A stretch of DNA of 64,000 nt, taken from positions 186,001 to 250,000 of the forward strand of contig DATENM010000054.1 of the NCBI GenBank assembly GCA_035275065.1, given 5' to 3'. Position numbers and translations under genes: made by a program. The notes below the pieces were generated by a model. That model was not told where the DNA came from. It made no database searches and was given only the letters and a program-made list of their open reading frames with translations. Shown here in pieces: positions 44,701 through 52,883 of this stretch. Each line of letters opens with the position of its first letter. Within the stretch, counting starts at the first letter, position 1. Source of the stretch: Blastocatellia bacterium (lineage in GTDB: Bacteria > Acidobacteriota > Blastocatellia > UBA7656).

Positions 44701-46741
44701 TGGCCAGATGAAAGAAGTTCGTCAACGGCGCGCCGACGAGCAGGGTCCAGTGCGCGCCGCTATCCGTGCTTTTGAATAGCCCGTCCCCGCCGGCGGCGTA
44801 CAGGACGGACGGGTCTAAGGGGTTGATGACCACAGCGGAGGGCGAGTTATGCCCCAGTCCGTCGCTGCGGTTCGCCCAACTGCCCGCGCCCTGCGCCAGC
44901 CGGGCCACCCCGCCATTGGCGACGCCCACGACGCCTGCCGTCGTCGGAAAGTTCGCCGAGTTGGTCTGGCCGGTCAGGTAGACTTCGCCGGCAGGACCGA
45001 GCGCCAGGCCGTTGGCGGTGTCGTCCCAGTTGCCGCCGACGTAGGTCGAATAGACCAGCGCCGATCCCGCCATGTTCAGCCGCGCTACGAACGCGTCGCC
45101 AAATTGTGCATACTGTTCCGCGGGCCCGGCGTAAGTCGTCTGATAAGCTCCCGGCGTCGTCGGAAAGTCGGTCGAGGCCGTGCTGCCGGTGACGACCGCT
45201 TCGCCCGCAGATGCGACTTTAACGGCCTTCGCCTGGTCGTCATGCGTGCCGCCGAGATAGGTCGAATAGACCAGCGCCGTCCCCGTGCTGTTGACCTCAG
45301 TGACGAAGCCGTCCTGGGTGCCGGCGGTCGGCGGGCTCGTCTTCAACGCGCCGGGCGTCGTCGGGAAGTCCGCCGAATAGGCGCCGCCGGCCACATAGGC
45401 ATTGCCCGCCGCGTCAACGTCAATGCCATTGGCCTGATCCCCTGCATAGCTGTTGATGCTGCCCGAGCCGCCCAGATAAGTTGAATAGCTCAGGACAGCG
45501 CCGTTGCTACTGAGCTTGCTGACGAAGGCGTTGCTGCTGAAGTAATACGTCCCGTGCCAGGTCGTCTGAAAAGCGCCGGGCGTCGTCGGGAAATTGGCCG
45601 AGGTGGTCCAGCCGGTGACGTAGACGCTTCCCCCTGAGTCAAGGGCAATGCCCGTCGCTTTGTCGTCACTACTCCCGCCCAGGTAGGTCGAGTAGACGAG
45701 CGCCGAGCCATCGGCATTAAGCTTGGTCACAAAGACGTCCGCGGCGCTGGCGTAGGTGCTGTTGTAGCCATTAATGCTCACAGGGAAATTGAAGGAGTAG
45801 GTGTAGCCGGTCACGTAAGCATTGCCTTCCGCGTCAAGGGCGATGCCGCGGCCCTCTTCGTTGTTCGAGCCGCCGAGAAAAGTCGAATAGCTCAGCACCG
45901 GATCGATCACCAGGGGAAGGGTCTTGTCATAGCGGCCTACCTGAAAGCCGACCTGCCGCCGACCTTTCAGCACATAGCGGCCCGCGACCGCTTGCCGTGT
46001 GCCGCCGACTTCTTGGTACACGAACGGCTTATGCAACCGCAGGTCGCTGCTCGCGGCGCGCAGAATCAAGTCGCCGTCGCGGCTCAGGCTGATCTTACGG
46101 ACCCCCGCGAAATTCATTTTGATCGCGCCGGGGTCGCCGCCGGGATTCACCTGGAAGTCGTATTCCAACTGCCGCTGATTGCCGTAGTAGACGAGATTCA
46201 CTTGCGGATAAAGCTGGCGGTACTCGACGCGCGCATAGGTCGGAATGTTCGACCGCCAACGGTCGGCCGCCTGGCCATCGAAGTAATTTGTCTTTCCGGG
46301 CAATTGATCGCTGCCGACAATTTCGACCGCCGGGTCGGCGCCTGCCAGACGCATCTTTATCGCGTTCGCCTTCGCCAGCGGCGGGCGTTCGTTGGCAGCA
46401 CGCTTTGACCTCTGGCTTGAGACCGGCAGCATCACCACGGCACCGTCGGAAGTGAGAAAGACCGTAGAGCCGCCCGCGCGCGAGATAAACCGGACTGCCG
46501 AATCGGCCTGCCCCTCATTCGCTTCGAAGCTCAATGGCAATTTGCCATAAGCGGCGCTCACCGCTCGCCGCGACTCTTCGGTGAGGGCGCGATCAGATAA
46601 ATTCGCGGCATTCTCAGGGGCGGCGCTCGCGACGGACGTGCGGCTCCAGAGGCCGGTATTGCCGAGGTAGGCAGGCAACAGCCAGAGCAATACAATCGTG
46701 ACGATAAGCAATCGCCTATGATGGCGTGGAAGCTTTATCAA
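41744..46741 (-). CDS. mosaic secreted protein: DUF7948, SBBP, BNR, DUF11, BACON and FG-GAP modules
   Basis: Exported protein of 1665 aa. After a signal anchor (LLIVTIVLLWLLPAYLG) the approximate order is: DUF7948-type domain (50-280, LSFEANEGQADSAVRFISRA); SBBP beta-propeller repeats (281-594, YSTFLGGSNNEEGRGIALD); BNR/photosystem-like repeats (631-904, GLFKSTDSGAHWT); more SBBP (908-1050); a DUF11-type Ig domain (1051-1180, VTVTNNGPDPAYA); two BACON-like domains (1188-1360, each with a W-x(5)-W core, NCTWQAQSNADWITI and SCSWVAQSNSSWITI); FG-GAP/VCBS blades (1360-1660, FDGDGLADIAYL). Such proteins are surface-displayed and likely bind glycans or proteins. A 120-base sequence inside the FG-GAP part is perfectly duplicated. 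The stop overlaps that of the convergent CAP gene. Confidence 0.88.
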   Translation of the reverse strand: MIKLPRHHRRLLIVTIVLLWLLPAYLGNTGLWSRTSVASAAPENAANLSDRALTEESRRAVSAAYGKLPLSFEANEGQADSAVRFISRAGGSTVFLTSDGAVVMLPVSSQRSKRAANERPPLAKANAIKMRLAGADPAVEIVGSDQLPGKTNYFDGQAADRWRSNIPTYARVEYRQLYPQVNLVYYGNQRQLEYDFQVNPGGDPGAIKMNFAGVRKISLSRDGDLILRAASSDLRLHKPFVYQEVGGTRQAVAGRYVLKGRRQVGFQVGRYDKTLPLVIDPVLSYSTFLGGSNNEEGRGIALDAEGNAYVTGYTYSFNFPVSINGYNSTYASAADVFVTKLNADGSALVYSTYLGGSSDDKATGIALDSGGSVYVTGWTTSANFPTTPGAFQTTWHGTYYFSSNAFVSKLSSNGAVLSYSTYLGGSGSINSYAGDQANGIDVDAAGNAYVAGGAYSADFPTTPGALKTSPPTAGTQDGFVTEVNSTGTALVYSTYLGGTHDDQAKAVKVASAGEAVVTGSTASTDFPTTPGAYQTTYAGPAEQYAQFGDAFVARLNMAGSALVYSTYVGGNWDDTANGLALGPAGEVYLTGQTNSANFPTTAGVVGVANGGVARLAQGAGSWANRSDGLGHNSPSAVVINPLDPSVLYAAGGDGLFKSTDSGAHWTLLVGAPLTNFFHLAIDPVTPSTVYAGAYGYGVYKTTNAGVTWTAINSGLDDTAINALELDPSNPQTIYASNGYGVSKSTNGGGSWTKVKAGQGGPVRVAPGNGAVVYAGENHALYKSTNGGGNWYLTGLYTSPSAIAVDPVNAAIVYVSSSGGVYKSTDGGSTWQTKNNGLASLSVGALALAPDNSSVIYAGTNQGVFKTTDAGATWNVCGSGLAGVGVTRLAIDPLDTQTIYAACGGATLDAFVTELNAAGTGLIYSTYLGGVNAETGNAIAVDADGNAYVTGYSHSPNFPTTRGTYGASADYTYSKVFISKFNPGATGLVYSTQIGGYYDVGYGVAVDASNRAHLVGTTKNSNFPTTAGVFQPSLSGASDAFITRLVAEPTLSSDLSLDLTMQPFGSPPYTAGAPIQFRVTVTNNGPDPAYAVVAHVELSPSLSFESCTSDSTAQCNIGGTGIIGTRNILAVGETIRFVFGATVSCSNDNTLTISSTATVDSASFDSPVANNAATKTLAVSNPQTTLSPPGQTFPASGGSASVHVTRGSNCTWQAQSNADWITITASDGCCDGSVSYSVAANNGVSRSGTMTIAGVTFTVSQGGTDCGQSLTPTSQLFGPSPGNGSITVTSPGGCSWVAQSNSSWITITSGAGTQNGTVSYSVAANPDTNARTGSISVGDQVFSVTQAGLPAVGLSYIKMDFDGDAKTDMGYYRNGLWGFLKSGQSFSPGSSRFFSWGGSGLQPICADFDGDGLADIAYLVPPSGGQSATYSILLSSRNYSFAAGQPLFVPAGYPSLGDIPMVADFDGDGLADPGIWRASQGIWIIPKSSTNYTTYIFAQWGQLGDVPVAADFDHDGKADIGYYHEGLWAILKSSRNYSTSSLIFYNWGGAGLQPVCADFDGDGVADFGYLVPPSGGQSATYSILLSSRNYSFAAGQPLFVPAGYPSLGDTPVVGDFDGDGKADPGIWRESQGVWIVPKSSMNYTAYIFSQWGEPGDIAFPNTTGKH
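41918..42037 (-). repeat. perfect 120-bp internal repeat, copy 1
   Basis: Identical base for base to 42371-42490. The offset is 453 bases, a multiple of three, so both copies encode the same 40 residues (about 1569-1608) in the FG-GAP part of the mosaic protein. Confidence 0.9.
42371..42490 (-). repeat. perfect 120-bp internal repeat, copy 2
   Basis: Partner of the copy at 41918. It encodes residues about 1418-1457. The surrounding FG-GAP blades are similar but not identical at the DNA level. Confidence 0.9.
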
Positions 46742-47447
46742 GTCTCACTCCCCTTACTTCATAAAAATGGCTCGCCCAGACCACTCTCATCTTGAGAGAC
46801 GGCTGATTCGTTAATCATCCGTATTGACTGGCGATAATAATGACGATTCGGAGCCTCAGAAAATCGGAGCCAGGCAGAGGCTACGCAGAAATGTTAGGGG
46901 AGATGAAATCGCGAGTCAATCACTAATAATTGGCACGGCGAATAATGTCGAATGTGGCCGCCGATAGAATCAGTTAACTTGCCGATGCAAAAAGTGATTG
47001 CGCCTAAAATAGAGATTACGGCCTGGGTTAAGGCCATATGGGCTTTTCTGAGGTACCAATGAGGTACAAGGACCTGCTAAGCATTACGGCTCATATCCTT
47101 AGTCATAAAACATAGCCAATGCCGTCGCCAGGGGCCAAATCGTAGCTCTTCTCACCTCAATGCTTGCAATTGGACAAGTCACATTGTATAGTCGCAGCCG
47201 CTCGCGAGGCCCAGAGGTGCATACCGGGTTCGCGTGTGACGAGTTATCAGGCATTAAGGCATTACATGACGAACAAGGCCGGTTGATTAATGGTTTATCC
47301 AGAAGCGACCGGCACGGGTGTAAAGGTGTTGCCAGTCATCCCGCGAATGACTGACTGCGAAAGCCCATTCGGTTATTTTCCCTGGGCTCAATCGTAGGAT
47401 CATTGCGTAAGAATCAACCATCTTCGAACAATACGGAGGAACATATT
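46742..47447. other. 700-base intergenic region upstream of the unusual gene pair
   Basis: No supported protein gene. A 64-codon frame (47160-47354) lacks a ribosome binding site. The region is AT-richer than the surroundings. It contains a good promoter candidate and must also carry the promoter of the divergent mosaic gene. No insertion sequence ends or direct repeats were recognised. Confidence 0.4.
47164..47192 (+). promoter_or_regulatory. sigma-70-like promoter upstream of the unusual gene pair
   Basis: TTGCAA and TATAGT with an exact 17-base spacer. It would leave a leader of about 250 bases before the first gene. Position and spacing suit a housekeeping promoter. Confidence 0.45.
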
Positions 47448-49145
47448 ATGGGCGCTTCTCAGTCTTTTCTTTCTTCACGTGAATACGGTTACGACTATGT
47501 CGTGGCCGTCACCCAGGACAGCATCAACGCGACAGCTTTAGCCTTTCTTAGAACAAAGCAGCCAGTCGTGAATGTCTGTTATATCTACGACGACAACGGA
47601 GACCCGGAGCAGATTGACTATGAAGCGTTCAAGAAAAAAGCGAATGGGGCCGACCCGTTTAGTGTTCCGGAATCAGGGCCGTCACGCGATACGGCCTTAA
47701 AGAATCTGGATGATGCCGGCTTTATGTTCGGCTTCCGGGCGGCCATGGGATTGCCGGAAGGATTCGATGCCAGTAAGTTACCCGACATTGTGACTCTGGC
47801 CGCTCCTGGAGTTGATACGGAGCATGTCATCTACCGACTGCTGTGCAAGAACTTTCTGCTCGTCGAACTCATTCAAATTCCTCACAAGAAGCCGATTTTC
47901 AAGACCTTCGCGCAGCCGAAAGGGCCGGGGGGCAAGCCGTGGATCTTTACTTTTAAGGTGCGGATCATAAAGGAAACTGTTAAAGATAATAAAGCCTTTA
48001 TAAATGCGCCGGCATTTGGCAACCTGCCTGCCGCTATTCAGACACAGCTCAAGAATAATCCCGAGGACTTCACCATCCAGCACCTTCTGTTCGACTTTAA
48101 CAACGCGGGCCGGGAGTCGGAACCAACCATTGATGGGCCCACAGGCCATGCGCTAGAGGCGTTGAGCGCAGATTTTGGGAAAACGTATTTTAACGAGATG
48201 AAAAAGGCGGGATCACAGATCCTTGCGGTAACGCCAGCGAGCGGAGGTTCATTCCCGAATTTGCAGACAGAGTTCAGCGTGAACCCTTCGTCAACGGACC
48301 CCAAACTGGCCACTCTCAACTACCTCTGCGCGACCGACCACCAGCTTCCTCCGGCAAAACCATTTGCCTGGAATTGGGTTGAGCCCAGTGAAGCAGATAG
48401 CTTTGATGGCGTGTGTGTCATCAACAGGAATCTCCTTGCTCATTATCTCAAATCCCAGCTCGATGGTTATGTGAACAGTAACTGCCTTCTTCCTTACGGC
48501 GAGAACGTAATTTCCCAAGGTCTTGAGGAGTGGGCAGGTTTTCTCGTTAAGGATAGAACAACATTCGACAGTTGGGATCAGCTAAACAAAGGTAGATTAA
48601 AGAAGCAAACCTTTACTCCTTCGGCGCCTACGGAGGGGCCAATATTGCTACAATGGCAGTTTTCTGCCACGGGGCAAGATGGTGCTGGATGGCATGATGC
48701 TCTCGGCCAGATAAAGGTCGACACGTCATTCGATATGAAAGTAACTTGCGCGGGCAAAACCATTACAATTGAGCAGCATACCTTCTTGCATTACTATTTA
48801 TATTTAGAGTCTCTACACGAAGACACGAATCTGGTAGACATAAAGATCACTGACACATTCACTCTGGCTGCTGCGGGCGACAGGCTCACGGCCACTTCAT
48901 CATCCAATAAAGTAGATAACTCTCAAGAGCCACAATATTGGAAAAGCGCGAAACAGGTGCAAGGGCAGATGAACGCAATCAAAGCTAATGTGATGAATAT
49001 AATAGCCTCTCGCTTTTCCAACATTCAGGTTCCGCTTCTTAACGGCATCATATTCCCCGGCGGTAAGGGATTTTTATTCAAAGATGTCGTGTTTTCCGAC
49101 CACCAGGACCTGGTGGCGCACATCACCTACGCAGACCCCAGTTAA
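47448..49145 (+). CDS. unusual 565-aa protein, possibly TULIP/P47-related
   Basis: Not firmly recognised. There is no signal peptide. The front, YGYDYVVAVTQDSINATAL (from about residue 13), recalls the start of clostridial P47/OrfX proteins of the TULIP lipid-binding superfamily, whose members begin with an aromatic-Gly-Trp/Tyr-Asp pattern and an Asn-rich helix. Alternating strands follow (VNVCYIYDDNG, FTFKVRIIKETV), then NYLCATDHQLPP, AWNWVEPSEADSFDGVCVIN, and a last block IFPGGKGFLFKDVVFSDHQD near residue 535. From memory, similar blocks occur in large uncharacterised fungal proteins; this needs a search. GGAGGA precedes the ATG. GC content is visibly low (22/60 at 48781-48840; 24/60 at 48961-49020). 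An 80-base gap separates it from its partner gene. Confidence 0.7.
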   Translation: MGASQSFLSSREYGYDYVVAVTQDSINATALAFLRTKQPVVNVCYIYDDNGDPEQIDYEAFKKKANGADPFSVPESGPSRDTALKNLDDAGFMFGFRAAMGLPEGFDASKLPDIVTLAAPGVDTEHVIYRLLCKNFLLVELIQIPHKKPIFKTFAQPKGPGGKPWIFTFKVRIIKETVKDNKAFINAPAFGNLPAAIQTQLKNNPEDFTIQHLLFDFNNAGRESEPTIDGPTGHALEALSADFGKTYFNEMKKAGSQILAVTPASGGSFPNLQTEFSVNPSSTDPKLATLNYLCATDHQLPPAKPFAWNWVEPSEADSFDGVCVINRNLLAHYLKSQLDGYVNSNCLLPYGENVISQGLEEWAGFLVKDRTTFDSWDQLNKGRLKKQTFTPSAPTEGPILLQWQFSATGQDGAGWHDALGQIKVDTSFDMKVTCAGKTITIEQHTFLHYYLYLESLHEDTNLVDIKITDTFTLAAAGDRLTATSSSNKVDNSQEPQYWKSAKQVQGQMNAIKANVMNIIASRFSNIQVPLLNGIIFPGGKGFLFKDVVFSDHQDLVAHITYADPS

Positions 49146-49225
49146 ATATATTGCCTCGGACTTTGAGAACGCGTTTTACCCTGAAGGCCGCAGAAGAACA
49201 ACTGACGATAAGGAGAACAACGAAC

Positions 49226-52200
49226 ATGGGCAAGTATGTAATCAAACACTCCACAGAACTGATGCAGAACTACTTGCAGGCGACAATCATGGCGCCCGAA
49301 AAAGAATTTAAGGCTCTTCAGAAGAGTGACGGAGGCGCTCTGTTGTTCTCTATCGGCGATGTCGTCGAGGGCGGTTCGTTTAATGTCACCGTCGAGACGG
49401 CCGGCGAGCGCCACGGTTGGAAAGCCGTGAATCTGAGCAAGGACTTTCCGGGCTCGCCCTGCCAGCACTTCGCGGTCGCCCAGCGCGCCGACGGCTCTAT
49501 TAATATGGCTATGGTGCTGCGGGAAACCAATAGCGGCCAGTCGAACGATCATCTATATATCAGCGTTCTCAGCCTGTCGAAGACAGGTAACATCAATCCG
49601 CCCCAATGGACGGCCTTCCCATACGATGACACTAAGCATTCACTATCGAGATTAGAGATCGCAGGCATATTTCTCAGCGAGGCGACCGACGGAGAGTACA
49701 TCGTTGCGGACGTTGTGCGTGACCCAAACAGCCCAACCAAGGAGATCGTGCGCTACTACATTGATAGGGCAAAGCAAGACGGCCAGGCATGGCATAAGCA
49801 TGACGTGCCGATTGACATCGAGTCCGGAAAATACACGAGCGTTCTTGGGAGAAAAGACGGGGCTACTGTGGACGGCATTTATACGAGCGGACAAATTGAC
49901 GGTAGCCCGCAGATCATCTACACGCCGCTGTACAATGACATAAGACCGGACCGTCATCCCGACACTGATTCTCTGATGCTGACACCCGAAGGAAACCTGG
50001 TGGCCGACGCCATCGCCGTATGCGCTAATTCAGACAACACGACGGATCTCTATGCGACCGCCAATGGAGTGCTCTACCGCTTTGCGAGCACGAATCAGAG
50101 AAATAAAGCGACCGCAGAAGTCGCCGCCCAGTACCACCTGTTTCAGGGCGTCAAAGACCTGTTCGCATTTCCTTACGGCGATAGCGTAATGGTCTGGGGA
50201 CGGAACTCAGACAACGCTATTTTCTATACGACATGCCCCAGCAGCAAATTGAACACGCCGGATGCCTGGAGCGTTCCGGTGCCAATCCTGATCGGCGTAG
50301 AACAGGTCTCGCCTTTTGTGAACCGGGCCAATAGCGCCAATACAATATTCGCGCACACGGGCGAGAGCGAGTTGAAGATTGGGGTGAAGTCGCCGGGAAC
50401 CGGCAGGTGGACCTGGCGCAACGTCACATTGCCGCCCGCCGACACAAAAGCGCCTGCTCAAAAATTCAATTCCTATACGACGCGGATTCAGGTGACCGAC
50501 GCGGATCATCAGCCTGCCAACGGCGTCACAATCGCCATTTCAGCGACCAGCGTCACCAGCGTGTATATCAATCACCTTTATTACATCGTAGGGCCTGATG
50601 CAATTCATGTGAAGACGGATGTGGCAGGCAGCCTCACGATAGTCGAGGCCGTCGAGCGGTTGACCGGCACGCAGTTTGTCGTCTCGGTCGCAGACGACGC
50701 GGCTGGGAAAACCTCGATCAATCCGATGGACAAAGCCTTCAAGAAGGCAACCGACCTGCAATCGAAAGACAAGCTAAAGGCCGCCAAAATCGTGAGCTAT
50801 GTCAAGGGGCCGAACGGCCCGGTTAAGGCCACACCGCGTAACCTCGTACGCGACGGTGTTGATGACGCAACACTGGAGCAGGTGGCGAAACTGAACGTGC
50901 ACCTCGCATCGGTGTATGCCGACCCGAAGAAGGGGCCGGCCCCGAATGCAACTCTTGGTGCGGCGCAGAATGTTTTTGGGGACAGCTTTCCAGTTCCCGC
51001 GAACGCGCCACAGGTGGATGCGGGCGACCTGTTTCAATTTCTCGAAGCCAAGTCAGCGGAAGTTAAATTTCGCGTTGCTGCCAGTGAAGCAGGGGGACTT
51101 GCGAGTCCCCAGGAATCGTTCTGGGAGATGCTTGTGAGGTGGTTCGAGGACGCATGGGAATTCGTCGTGAAGATCGGCGAAGCAATCTACCGGTGCGTGC
51201 TAAATGTCATTGAGGACGTAGTGTCCGCCGTGCGATGGGCATTCGATAAGATCGTGGCTGCCGTAGAAGACCTGATCGAATTTGTGCGGTACTTGTTCGA
51301 GTGGGACGATTTCAAGCGAACCAAGGATGTCTTGAGGAACGTGACCAAGTTATTCCTGGATCATCAGGCCGATCAGATCCCGGTGGTAAAGAAAGAGTTC
51401 GATGACGCGGTCGAGTCGGCCATAAAGGCAATCAACAAGTGGGCGGGCATCAAAGAGTTCCCAGGGCTGGGGACGGCAGGCAGCGGCCGTATGAGCAGTC
51501 AGAATAAGGCGGATGGCCCGGATGCGCCGGGCAGCCTGTTGAGCCACCACTTTCAGGGCAATGTCACTAGTGCTTCGCAGGACACAACGCCCTCCGTGCC
51601 TGACCCGGCGTCAAGCGTGATGGATGTGCTCGAAAACGCTCTGCTAAACGAAGAAAAGAGGCTTGGGGAGGCCTTTGATCAACTGAAAGCGCTCATGCAG
51701 AACGCCCATAACATGAGCGTTATAGACATCCTCAAGGCCCTGACGGGGATTCTGGTTGACGCCGTTTTAAGAAGCGCACAAGTCGTGATTGACGCACTGC
51801 TCGATCTGTTTTCTGTCGTCGCAAAGAAGGCGATGGATATATTCGACCGTCCCATACATATTCCTGTGATCTCGGACATTTTGAACGCAATCGGGATTCC
51901 CGATTTTTCGATGCTCGACATACTTTGCTGGATCGCGGCGGTCCCTGTGACCATCGGCTACAAACTCGCAGCGGCGCTCGCCGGAGAGGGAGATAAGGCT
52001 CCGTTTCCTGACAATGATGAAACGAAGCGCTTGATCGGGGCGACAGATTTTCAGTCGCTGGTTGCGGCGTTTAATGGCGCTGCGCATTCTTTGCAGAGTG
52101 CGGACACAGCTCAAGCGGAGATGACAGCCGCTGGGCCAATTCCGATGTCGAAAGAAACTGCCGAGGCCGTATTCATATCGCTTCACACCGTAGCCGGCGC

Positions 52201-52810
52201 ATGTGGGTTGGTATCGGCCGTTCTTGATTTCTCCGAGTCCCAGATTCCGAATGCTGCCGTGCCGACGACGTTGACAGTTGCTTGTGTGGCTTCGGCCATC
52301 GTGGGAGGAGGATCGCGTGCGGCGGCGAATACTCTCGTACCGCAGTACCCGATTGAAAGTAGTTTTTTTGGTACTAAAGGGCTTGGTTTCTCTCAGTCTT
52401 ATTTATTCCTTATAAACAAGGCCCTATGGTCCATGCCTGGCCAGTTGATTTTAGGAAACTTATCGAAATGGAAGACAGGTCAAGATTGGAAGGCTGCCCT
52501 GCCGAAGGACCCGCGGGCCATGGGAGCTTGCTTTGATGCGGCTATAGTTCTGCCGGCACTGGTCTGTACATGCTGGCATTTTCATGAGCTATCGCAGAAA
52601 CCCGAGGGAAAAGCGCGCGCCATCGCCTTTTTAGATGAAACCAGTTTTATGGCGACATACATCGCTCGCGTTATGTATACGGCGGTAGTCACAGGGCTGC
52701 TTGATGCTGATAAAGAGGTGGAGTTTGCCGCTGCCGTGGTTATAGGTGTGGCTCAGGTTGCCCACGGAGGATTGCAAATTACCGAGGCAGCCCTCCAGGG
52801 AATTGCTTGA
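49226..52810 (+). CDS. unusual 1194-aa multi-domain protein, possible membrane-acting effector
   Basis: Not firmly recognised; no signal peptide. Roughly: residues 30-420 are beta-rich with repeated hydrophobic strands and VLYRFAS/VMVWGRNS-type blades, perhaps a beta-propeller. Residues 425-520 look like an Ig-type domain (YTTRIQVTDADHQPANGVTI). Residues 633-700 form long aromatic amphipathic helices (WEMLVRWFEDAWEFVVKIGE). A Gly/Ser linker lies near 755-800. Residues 890-1194 are hydrophobic with likely membrane segments (LDILCWIAAVPVTIGY, TTLTVACVASAIVGGG, FAAAVVIGVAQVAHGG). This order fits a protein that binds a target and inserts into membranes, but that is inference. From memory, the helical block resembles large fungal proteins of unknown function. 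AAGGAG lies ten bases before the ATG. Confidence 0.7.
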   Translation: MGKYVIKHSTELMQNYLQATIMAPEKEFKALQKSDGGALLFSIGDVVEGGSFNVTVETAGERHGWKAVNLSKDFPGSPCQHFAVAQRADGSINMAMVLRETNSGQSNDHLYISVLSLSKTGNINPPQWTAFPYDDTKHSLSRLEIAGIFLSEATDGEYIVADVVRDPNSPTKEIVRYYIDRAKQDGQAWHKHDVPIDIESGKYTSVLGRKDGATVDGIYTSGQIDGSPQIIYTPLYNDIRPDRHPDTDSLMLTPEGNLVADAIAVCANSDNTTDLYATANGVLYRFASTNQRNKATAEVAAQYHLFQGVKDLFAFPYGDSVMVWGRNSDNAIFYTTCPSSKLNTPDAWSVPVPILIGVEQVSPFVNRANSANTIFAHTGESELKIGVKSPGTGRWTWRNVTLPPADTKAPAQKFNSYTTRIQVTDADHQPANGVTIAISATSVTSVYINHLYYIVGPDAIHVKTDVAGSLTIVEAVERLTGTQFVVSVADDAAGKTSINPMDKAFKKATDLQSKDKLKAAKIVSYVKGPNGPVKATPRNLVRDGVDDATLEQVAKLNVHLASVYADPKKGPAPNATLGAAQNVFGDSFPVPANAPQVDAGDLFQFLEAKSAEVKFRVAASEAGGLASPQESFWEMLVRWFEDAWEFVVKIGEAIYRCVLNVIEDVVSAVRWAFDKIVAAVEDLIEFVRYLFEWDDFKRTKDVLRNVTKLFLDHQADQIPVVKKEFDDAVESAIKAINKWAGIKEFPGLGTAGSGRMSSQNKADGPDAPGSLLSHHFQGNVTSASQDTTPSVPDPASSVMDVLENALLNEEKRLGEAFDQLKALMQNAHNMSVIDILKALTGILVDAVLRSAQVVIDALLDLFSVVAKKAMDIFDRPIHIPVISDILNAIGIPDFSMLDILCWIAAVPVTIGYKLAAALAGEGDKAPFPDNDETKRLIGATDFQSLVAAFNGAAHSLQSADTAQAEMTAAGPIPMSKETAEAVFISLHTVAGACGLVSAVLDFSESQIPNAAVPTTLTVACVASAIVGGGSRAAANTLVPQYPIESSFFGTKGLGFSQSYLFLINKALWSMPGQLILGNLSKWKTGQDWKAALPKDPRAMGACFDAAIVLPALVCTCWHFHELSQKPEGKARAIAFLDETSFMATYIARVMYTAVVTGLLDADKEVEFAAAVVIGVAQVAHGGLQITEAALQGIA

Positions 52811-52883
52811 TTCGGAGACACAGACTTAAGGTCAGTGAAAGGGCCTGATGCAGCTCGCCTTTCTGATAGCCGATTATTGTCGG

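Noticed and set aside
42707..46408. Several plus-strand frames of 60-211 codons opposite the mosaic gene
   Set aside because: They are shadows caused by the high GC content and repeat structure of the real minus-strand gene.
47160..47354. 64-codon open frame upstream of the unusual gene pair
   Set aside because: No Shine-Dalgarno sequence, and it overlaps the promoter candidate at 47164-47192.
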